Assembly (NCBI GenBank): GCA_024704765.1
Contig: JAKMXF010000354.1
Span: 744,690 to 808,689 of the forward strand
Length of the DNA stretch: 64,000 bases
Reading direction: 5' to 3'
Origin: Oopsacas minuta
Lineage: Eukaryota > Porifera > Hexactinellida > Lyssacinosida > Leucopsacidae
Made by a program: the position numbers and the translations under genes
Notes under the pieces: generated by a model
What the model saw: only the letters and a program-made list of their open reading frames with translations
Database searches by the model: none
What the model was told of the DNA's origin: nothing
In this document: positions 57,671 through 64,000 of the stretch, piece by piece
Layout: the number at the start of each line of letters is the position of its first letter
Position numbering within the stretch: the first letter of the stretch is position 1

Positions 57671-59614
57671 ATGTCTGAGAAAGAAGAGTTCGAAATAACA
57701 AGTGATGAAGCTAAAAAGTTAGGTGATGCCCTCAAGAAAGAAGAATTTCGTAATCTCCTTGTAGAATATGCAAATGAGATATCAGATCCTGAAAACAGGA
57801 AACGTTACGAAGAGGAGATAACTCAGCTGGAGCGGGAGAGAGGGTATAATGTTAAATTCCTAAATCCTACTCCAGGTTTTGTTGTTAAGACTAGACTCAA
57901 AGATGGAGGAATGAAGATATTTATAAATATAGCGACAAACCCAGAAATTAAAACAGCAACCCCTGGTCCACTTGAGATCCTACCAAGTGGACAAGCAGGC
58001 AAGAAATGGTCGATCCCCTACTCACTGGTGCCAGGTAGAGAAGGCCCGCTAGACGCTAAGAAACAAAAATGTACAATATACGATTGTATATTTAATCCTG
58101 AGACATACAAACAAGCAGAGGATAATCCTAAATTCAAAGAGATAATGGTAACTACAGCACTAGATGGAATTGAGAATAAATTCAATGTTAACTTAGAGAG
58201 AAAACCTCTAAAATATCCTAAAATAACTTACAAAGGTGCACCCAGTACAAGTGTGATACGGAAATCAAATGAAAAAGCGAAAGAAGAGTTTGATAAGAAA
58301 GTCAAATCAGATCCAATTCAAAAGCTCCTCAGTACTAAACCAATAGAGCCCCCTAAACCACCTCGAGACCCTACCCTTCCCAAACACACACTGAAATACA
58401 GAGGCTACTTTGATATGCAGGATTATACAGTAGATCATCTCCAGACGAAAGGAGAACCGAAAGAGATCGTAATTACCATCATGCTTCCTAAGTTAGATAC
58501 TATCAAAGATTTAGAGTTAGACATACAAAATAAGAAAGTTATATTACTCCATAAAGATCCTAAATATTCGTTAGAAATTCAACTCTCTTATCAAATTAGT
58601 GGTAAAGACGCTAAAGCTAAGTTTATACGAGATGTGAGGGAACTTGAACTTGTCCTTCCTATCATACACAAACCTCCTATTACCCTCCCTCCTAGGGAAA
58701 TACCAGCTACAATTCCATGTGAGGACACGCCCCAGGAAGAACCTCCAGTTATAGATAACGAAGAGACCAATTCTGTCCCTCTTAAACTGAGTGAGAATGT
58801 GATGCAGAGTAAGTACGATTCTGATGACGTCATGTCTGATGATACCGATGAGTCTGAATTTAAAGTTGAACCAAAGACAGAACTTCCTAGTGACTTAATG
58901 ATCAATAAAACCCTACCACCTATTGAAGCAAGCGAAATGAAACCGACTGCTACTGAACTTCCTCCTTACGAGTATAGGCAGACATTCAAACAGTTCTATT
59001 TCAGTTTCACAGCTCCTGATTTTAGAATTGATTCTATTTCTACTTTTTTCAGATCAAACAGTGCCGAGGTGGGTTTTGAAACAAATTCGTGTATCTATCA
59101 GATAGAGATTAGATTCCCTACAGAATGTTCTATCAATGCTAGTACATCTGAGTGCAGACCTAGTGCAAATGGGATTGTTCTGAAAGTAGATAAACTGGGC
59201 GGTGGAAATAAGATGTATGACACTTTTAGGATATGTTGTGGAAGAGGTAAGTTTCTGGAGAAGAACTTCCTAACAGAGAATATTATACTGAGAGAAATAG
59301 AGCAGTTTGGAGAGCCTTGGAGCGAGGAGAACTCCTCTACTCCAGCTGATATAAGAGTTAGCAAGGATGATCAACAATTGGTAGTTGAGTTAAACATGAA
59401 GACTATGGCTAACATATCACATACAAATGAAGCGATAAATACTGATGCAATAGAACAAGAAGATATACCTCCATCATCTACAGATGATGTGAATATACAA
59501 GGAGAAAATATCCTGAAAGATGGACCAGTAACCTATAATAATGAAAGCAGTTGCTCGAAAGAAAAGAACCGACTTACACTATCAAATGACCTTATCTATG
59601 AATTAAACGACTAG
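57671..59614 (+). CDS. DNAAF2: DNAAF2 (kintoun), axonemal dynein assembly factor with PIH1 domain
   Basis: Single exon, 647 residues (vertebrate about 837). The start SDEAKKLGDALKKEEFRNLL and NPTPGFVVKTRLKDGGMKIF belong to the PIH1 domain (about 40-190), which also has GKKWSIPYSLVPGREGPLDA and CTIYDCIFNPETY. A CS-like beta-sandwich follows at about 245-340 (HTLKYRGYFDMQDY, IVITIMLPKLDTIKDLELDI). A Glu/Thr/Pro-rich acidic linker and a second beta region complete it. Kintoun works with HSP90/HSP70 to preassemble ciliary dynein arms in the cytoplasm. With IQCE, this implies motile cilia. PIH1D3 and PIH1D1 are alternatives but are much shorter. Confidence 0.9.
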   Translation: MSEKEEFEITSDEAKKLGDALKKEEFRNLLVEYANEISDPENRKRYEEEITQLERERGYNVKFLNPTPGFVVKTRLKDGGMKIFINIATNPEIKTATPGPLEILPSGQAGKKWSIPYSLVPGREGPLDAKKQKCTIYDCIFNPETYKQAEDNPKFKEIMVTTALDGIENKFNVNLERKPLKYPKITYKGAPSTSVIRKSNEKAKEEFDKKVKSDPIQKLLSTKPIEPPKPPRDPTLPKHTLKYRGYFDMQDYTVDHLQTKGEPKEIVITIMLPKLDTIKDLELDIQNKKVILLHKDPKYSLEIQLSYQISGKDAKAKFIRDVRELELVLPIIHKPPITLPPREIPATIPCEDTPQEEPPVIDNEETNSVPLKLSENVMQSKYDSDDVMSDDTDESEFKVEPKTELPSDLMINKTLPPIEASEMKPTATELPPYEYRQTFKQFYFSFTAPDFRIDSISTFFRSNSAEVGFETNSCIYQIEIRFPTECSINASTSECRPSANGIVLKVDKLGGGNKMYDTFRICCGRGKFLEKNFLTENIILREIEQFGEPWSEENSSTPADIRVSKDDQQLVVELNMKTMANISHTNEAINTDAIEQEDIPPSSTDDVNIQGENILKDGPVTYNNESSCSKEKNRLTLSNDLIYELND

Positions 59615-59812
59615 AATAATAGAATACTGTTTTACCATTATATCACAATATTAGCTCGCATATATTATATCAATTTCTCGTATTTTTCTGGGGAGTAACT
59701 AGATATCCTAGAGAGGGCCGAGAGGAGGCAGGGATTAATATTTGCTAATAGAAAGATATGGAGAGGCAATTGCCTCACCTGCCTCAATGCTAGCTAAGCT
59801 CATGTATTTATA

Positions 59813-59937
59813 CGGTGGATACCAGTTCAAAGAACCCCCTTGGGAGTAGCAATACATGTTTTTATCACCGACAAAATATCTACAGGAATACATGAGAACT
59901 GTTTTCCAGAAATCGTGATTATAACCAGCATCCACTG
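59813..59937. mobile_element. MITE family A, copy 2 (Tc1/mariner-like, TA target duplication)
   Basis: 125 bases flanked by TA on both sides (59811-59812 and 59938-59939). Right terminal repeat (reverse complement) CAGTGGATGCTGGTTATAA, left CGGTGGATACCAGTTCAAAG. Interior blocks CCCCCTTGGGAGTAGCAATA and GGAATACATGAGAACTG match the copy in ALDH6A1 intron 1. A 78-codon minus-strand ORF crosses it and is not a gene. Confidence 0.85.
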
Positions 59938-60039
59938 TATCTATATTGGGATCCTTTATAATAGTGTACAAACAAATAATGGTAAATATACATTGGTTCC
60001 AGGCAGCTCAATAAATTAGTACAACATGAATAGAGTCTA

Positions 60040-60066
60040 ATAATAATAATAATAATAATAATAATA
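60040..60066. repeat. (AAT)n microsatellite
   Basis: About nine uninterrupted AAT/TAA units, followed by an interrupted continuation to about 60075. Similar short ATT runs occur in KDM7 intron 1 near 50660-50680. Confidence 0.85.
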
Positions 60067-60190
60067 TTAATAATACACTATTATAGGACTTGTGTGCAAA
60101 ATACTAGCAAACTGAATTGGTAACCTTCAAAGTTTGGTATCCAGATTTACTTATACATGTTACATAGTACCTAGTGCTAACAAGCGCAAA

Positions 60191-61150
60191 CTAATAAGTT
60201 TCAGATGTTTCATCTTGCGCTAAGTTTCCTACTGGTCCATCTACGTCTTCAAGCTGGCTATCGAATCCAGGTTGAGGTTCTTCTTCTGGGGGGAGTGTAA
60301 ACCCCTCTTCAGTCTCATAGAGAATAACTTGAATACTTTCTAACACCGAGTCACCTTGTTGGTAGCTCTCTTGAACAATTACTTCGATTTTTCTGAGCTT
60401 TGAAAAGTAGAAATCTCTCTCTTTAGTGCATTGTTCTAGATCTAAAGTAGCATTCTCAGCAAATATTTCATATTCCTTTAGCTTCTGGTCTGTCTCTGCG
60501 ATAATCATCTGAGCATCTTCTAATCGCTTCTCAAGTTCAGAGTTCACGGACTCAGGACGTGAGCTAGCAGATACTCTTTCTTTTTTCGGACCTGCAGGTT
60601 CTGGGGTCTTTTTAGCTGCTATTTTCGTCGTCGGAGGTTTAGCTCTTGGTGCAGGCGATGCTTGTTGTATTGACGACTTAGGTGTTGTACTAGGGACTCT
60701 AGTGCTAACTCCTCCCTTCTTTCCTGCTGCTTCACGGACTTTGACTGGGTCATATTCATTTTGGGAGCGGTCAGGATCGTAGTTACGATTGTAGAACTCT
60801 TTAAACCACTGCAAGAATTCAAAATTATCTTGAAACTTTCCCTTTACAATCTTTTCGATTGGTATAGTTTTCTCTACTTTGAGTTGACTGAAAGATCCTT
60901 GCAGTATTTTGAAGTTGTTAATGTACTCATATTCTTGTTTTGTGGTAAACTTTATTTTCTTTAAATTTATAGCTCCTGGAAACATAATGTCAAAGAACTG
61001 ACAGTAAGCAGCTCCGGTACACATCTCTTCTACTTTTTTAAGCTGCAGGTCAAGTGAGCTGTTAATCCAACCCAGATACTCACTTCTCCCAAGCCCGCTA
61101 GCGGGAGCATTCGTCACATTAATCACGTTATAGTCCACCGTTCCGGCCAT
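60191..61150 (-). CDS. MAPRE: MAPRE (EB1-family microtubule plus-end protein)
   Basis: Single exon, 319 residues (vertebrate EB1 268). A calponin-homology domain at about 15-120 has SRSE-type GRSEYLGWINSSL, VEEMCTGAAYCQFFDIMFPG, KFTTKQEYEYINNFKILQ and NFEFLQWFKEFYNRNYD. A basic Ser/Pro/Ala-rich linker follows, then the EB-homology coiled coil (about 205-290, FYFSKLRKIEVIVQ with the conserved F-Y-F-KLR-IE block). The end is acidic and finishes ETSETY, comparable to the EEY/F tail bound by CAP-Gly domains. EB1 tracks growing microtubule ends and recruits partners including dynactin. The ATG follows TGTTAG by four bases. Confidence 0.96.
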   Translation of the reverse strand: MAGTVDYNVINVTNAPASGLGRSEYLGWINSSLDLQLKKVEEMCTGAAYCQFFDIMFPGAINLKKIKFTTKQEYEYINNFKILQGSFSQLKVEKTIPIEKIVKGKFQDNFEFLQWFKEFYNRNYDPDRSQNEYDPVKVREAAGKKGGVSTRVPSTTPKSSIQQASPAPRAKPPTTKIAAKKTPEPAGPKKERVSASSRPESVNSELEKRLEDAQMIIAETDQKLKEYEIFAENATLDLEQCTKERDFYFSKLRKIEVIVQESYQQGDSVLESIQVILYETEEGFTLPPEEEPQPGFDSQLEDVDGPVGNLAQDETSETY

Positions 61151-61483
61151 CTTCCTAACAATTAATTCACAAAGCTATACACTAAAACTTCTGAACATAA
61201 ATGCAATTACAACTTTCTACTATTTATACAAACCAATAGGGATAGAGATATAAACAGAACTTTATGAAGTCAACTATACCTGTATTTTATGCGTGGTTCA
61301 CTGTGTGCATAATAATTGATATTTGTAGTACGCGTGTGCGAGTATTATATGACATTAGGAATAACTGTGTGGGGTAGAACCACCAATGATTGTATAACTA
61401 AGGTATATAAGTGATTTGAATAATTAACTACGATAATTGCTAGCGAGCAAGTTCTAAATTATTCAGCATTTTAAAAGTGTGAA
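61151..61483. other. intergenic, AT-rich
   Basis: 333 bases between CDC16 and MAPRE, both on minus. No ORF or repeat recognised; presumed 3' flank of CDC16 and promoter of MAPRE. Confidence 0.45.
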
Positions 61484-63370
61484 TTAAGAGCAATTGAGTA
61501 TATCTGAACTTATTTCAGCGGAAGCATTTAAGCTAGTAGCTTTATCAATACAATCTACATACTCGGGAGTAGGTAGGGTTAAAAATGGTAATCGTTGATG
61601 TTGCAGTTCTTCTATAGCATAGTTCAACATTAGACAGGTAAACTGGTCGTTACTGTTATGATTCAAAACACTCTCACAAAGGAAAATTGCTTTTTCATAT
61701 TCCTCTAGTAACAAATGTACGTGAGCTATTGAGCTCATTGTTGAGGGTGTGTCTGGTTTGAGATGTAGAGCTCTCTTATAGAACTGTAATGCCTGTTCGT
61801 ATGCACCCAATTTTCTGTACGTCTGTCCTAAATTGAAGAGGATAACCTCCCACTCAGGGCTACACTGATCTCCATTCTCAAGAGGAGATCTGTTCAGAGA
61901 CATACGAAAGAACTTTTCAGCCAGTATATAGTTACCTGTAGAGCTTATTAAATATATATCTACGTATGTAGAATAACTATGTATATGACATACCTGTGTG
62001 ATAGTACAATACTCCTATCTCTTGTAATAATACAGGATCATATGGAGCTATTAGTTTAGCTTGCTCTAGAGAATTTGCTGCATAGTTATAGTTACCAGTC
62101 AGCATGTATTCCAAGCCAATGTACATCTTTGGGAGATGACAACCTTTCATTACAGTAGCTGCAATAGAGTATACTGCAATAGCGTGATCTCTCTCTCCTT
62201 CCATAGCTAGAGATTGTCCACAGGCCAGTAGTGCCTGTCCAAACTGCTTGTCCAGAGAAGTGGACTTATTGAACATTCTCCTAGCCTCCTCTTGTTTCCC
62301 CACACAGTAGTAGTAGCACCCAGCAGCGTACCATGAAAGAGGAGAGTCAGGACACGCCACTACTAGACGGTGTCCCATACGGTACAATTCTGCCTTCTTC
62401 TTCAGTTGAACTGAAGTAGCCAGATGCATGAGCAGAGCTCGAGAGTGAAAGAGATCGTCTTGTAATATTCGAGTAGTAATACGATAAGATTCTTCAAACT
62501 CGTATAGGTTAGTCAGTCGTTCTGCCTTTACTACCAGGAAATCTGCATTCTCACTCAACCCAGGGTACTTAGCGGGAGGAGTATCCGCAGTGGGGGTGTG
62601 TATTTGGCTGAGGAGGACAGTGTGCACCAAATCTCTTAGATCTTTAGTAGGTAGCTTTTGTAGATAAGGTTTGAGAGTCTTCTCTACGTCTGCCTAGGTA
62701 CAATATGATAAAGTATATAGTAAATGACCATACGCATGTACGCAGGTTAGTTAATTTAAAATGAAATACATTTACTCGCCTTCCTCTCAATGCTAGTTTC
62801 GTATCTATTCAAATTCTCCAGGGCTTCATAACATAGCGGATTGTACTGCAGAGCTTTCCTATAGTGCTCAACTGCACTATCATAATTCTCTGTCTTCTCC
62901 AGAGATATCCCATAAATGAGATGGCACTCAGAACGGAGATCTCCCAAGGGACAGCCGATCCACGGAGCAGTGTTAGGATAAACGTTAGGAGGGAATTCAT
63001 CTTCAACCGCAGGCTCAAGCAATGCGATAACCTAAAATAATTGAAAAATCATATTACATCATTTAATAACAATTCAGCTTACCTCACTCCAGTGATTACA
63101 ACTAGCATGAGCTCTAGCAGTCAGATATACAAACACAAGATGTTTCTTGCCTAGTGCACTCCATTTTCCAGTAGATAAGAGGTGTACAACTCTCTGATAC
63201 TCCCCTGAATGTAACAAACACTGAATAAAGTGATATACATCCTCTGGAGAATCTCTACTCAAACTGACAGCTTTATCTGCCCAGAAAGTAGCAGAAACAT
63301 ACATGTGTTTATAGACGTAGTCTTGTACTGCTGTCCTTAAATGGCTTAGCGTATTATCTTTATGATTCAT
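61484..63370 (-). CDS. CDC16: CDC16 (APC6), TPR subunit of the anaphase-promoting complex; four exons
   Basis: Exons on minus: 63370-63083, 63031-62780, 62693-61994 and 61935-61484, 564 codons in frame (vertebrate 620 residues). TPR repeats occur throughout: ATFWADKAVSLSRDSPEDVY, YDSAVEHYRKALQYNPLCYE, ESYRITTRILQDDLFHSRAL, CPDSPLSWYAAGCYYYCVGK, AAVYS-like IAVYSIAATVMKGCHLPKMY, ANSLEQAKLIAPYDP, LFNLGQTYRKLGAYEQALQF and HVHLLLEEYEKAIF. It builds the TPR arm of APC/C. The frame from exon 2 (SIERK) to exon 3 (ADVEKTLKPYL) requires the intron to begin GCGAGT at 62779, a GC-AG intron. The protein ends shortly after the last TPR. Confidence 0.94.
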
Positions 63371-63636
63371 TCCGTATTAAGCCTAACCAATCTTAACAAC
63401 TAGAAATCTTATAGAGATTATATTATACGAAATCTACAGTCATTTGACTCATTTCATAGAATCATTGATTGGTTTTCTACTGTAAACCTCGAGCAAACAA
63501 GTTAAATAGGCAAGTGTAATTGAATTAAAAGAATGAATAAAATTGAAAATCAAAGTTAGAATCAAATACAAGAAGTATAGAGAAAGAAGAATTAAATGAA
63601 TACGAAATATAAGAAAGAAAAAATTATAAATAATAA

Positions 63637-63690
63637 TTGTACACGAAAGAGGTTAATTGTATACGAAAGAGGTTAATTGTATACGAATAC
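63637..63690. repeat. 20-base tandem repeat, 2.7 copies
   Basis: Units TTGTACACGAAAGAGGTTAA, TTGTATACGAAAGAGGTTAA and a partial TTGTATACGAATAC follow one another directly, just left of the minisatellite. Confidence 0.9.
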
Positions 63691-63700
63691 ATGTATTAAA

Positions 63701-64000
63701 GTTTCCAGCCGTTTCTAGCAGTTTCCAACAGTTTCCAGCAGTTTCTAGCCGTTTCCAACAGTTTCCAGCAGTTTCCAGCAGTTTCTAGCCGTTTCCAACA
63801 GTTTCCAGCCGTTTCCAACAGTTTCCAGCAGTTTCTAGCAGTTTCCAACAGTTTCCAGCAGTTTCTAGCAGTTTCCAACAGTTTCCAGCAGTTTCTAGCC
63901 GTTTCCAACAGTTTCCAGCAGTTTCCAACAGTTTCCAGCAGTTTCTAACAGTTTCCAGCAGTTTCCACAGTTTCCAACAGTTTCCAACAGTTTCCAGCAG
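63701..64000. repeat. 10-base minisatellite, about 30 units, running off the window
   Basis: Units GTTTCCAGCA, GTTTCTAGCA/C and GTTTCCAACA alternate in register from 63701, often as a 30-base higher-order triplet, with one 9-base unit near 63961 that shifts the register. The array reaches the last base of the window. The minus strand is open through it (a 10-residue periodic peptide), which I attribute to the repeat period being 30 bases, not to a gene. Confidence 0.95.

Larger units (their letters stand above)
59615..60190. other. intergenic with MITE, palindrome and trinucleotide run
   Basis: Between convergent DNAAF2 (plus) and MAPRE (minus). It contains MITE copy 2 (59813-59937), a perfect 14-base palindrome GAGGCAATTGCCTC at 59763-59776 and an (AAT)n microsatellite at about 60040-60066. 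No gene. Confidence 0.7.

Noticed and set aside
59735-59971. Minus-strand ORF of 78 codons
   Set aside because: It spans MITE copy 2 and its flanks; non-autonomous elements of 125 bases have no gene.
63696-63908. Minus-strand ORF of 70 codons with a 10-residue repeat
   Set aside because: It is the translation of the minisatellite; a 30-base period stays open in several frames without selection.

Overview
The window is nuclear DNA of a compact, AT-rich animal genome. About 25 protein genes sit on both strands, usually 70-700 bases apart. Most introns are only about 50-70 bases. Every recognised product is eukaryotic and several are typical of animals: a Frizzled-like receptor pair, TRIM-NHL and NHL proteins, SCAP, DDB1, SON, SETD1, RABGEF1, SSR4. 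Cilium genes (IQCE, DNAAF2) show an organism with cilia or flagella. A sponge, perhaps a glass sponge, is my best guess from compactness, intron size and AT richness; that is inference, not proof.

Layout. 1-10 kb: a 3' gene fragment, two related multi-pass receptors (324-1904 minus, 8068-9657 plus), a TRIM-NHL gene, an NHL gene and TMCO1. 10-15 kb: IQCE on minus with the whole SON gene on plus inside one intron, then SETD7 divergent from IQCE. 16-23 kb: OSTF1, DCTN3 and nine-exon DDB1 in a tight plus-strand row. 23-25 kb: an unrecognised type II membrane protein. 25.9-29.7 kb: ARL8, whose first intron holds ABHD11 (plus) and PYROXD2 (minus). 30-39 kb: RABGEF1, ALDH6A1 and SETD1. 40-46 kb: an ELM2-SANT protein, TENT2, PLAA and SSR4 in a plus-strand row. 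46.9-50.9 kb: a KDM7/PHF8-type demethylase in 13 exons, with an NHL gene on the other strand inside intron 2. 51-64 kb: GMPPA, SCAP, AMT, DNAAF2, MAPRE, CDC16 and a 10-base minisatellite running off the right edge.

The most striking feature is nested genes: three hosts (IQCE, ARL8, KDM7) enclose four complete guests (SON, ABHD11, PYROXD2, an NHL protein) in 64 kb. Each host model was rebuilt exon by exon and keeps frame across the guest. Other points for a second look: splice-acceptor-like sequence just upstream of many start codons (a possible spliced-leader signature), frequent GTTAGT donors, two apparent GC-AG introns, a one-base frameshift in SSR4, four MITE-like insertions of three families, and an Asp-to-Asn change at a key SCAP position.

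Roles: chromatin and RNA control (SETD1, KDM7, SETD7, ELM2-SANT, SON, TENT2), ubiquitin and cell cycle (DDB1, CDC16, PLAA, TRIM-NHL), membrane traffic and ER (ARL8, RABGEF1, SSR4, TMCO1, SCAP), mitochondrial metabolism (ALDH6A1, AMT, PYROXD2, ABHD11), cytoskeleton and cilia (MAPRE, DCTN3, IQCE, DNAAF2). Neighbours do not share pathways; the tight packing looks like genome compaction. Exon positions come from reading GT/AG sites by eye and protein homology from memory of the families, so single exon edges may be off by a few bases.
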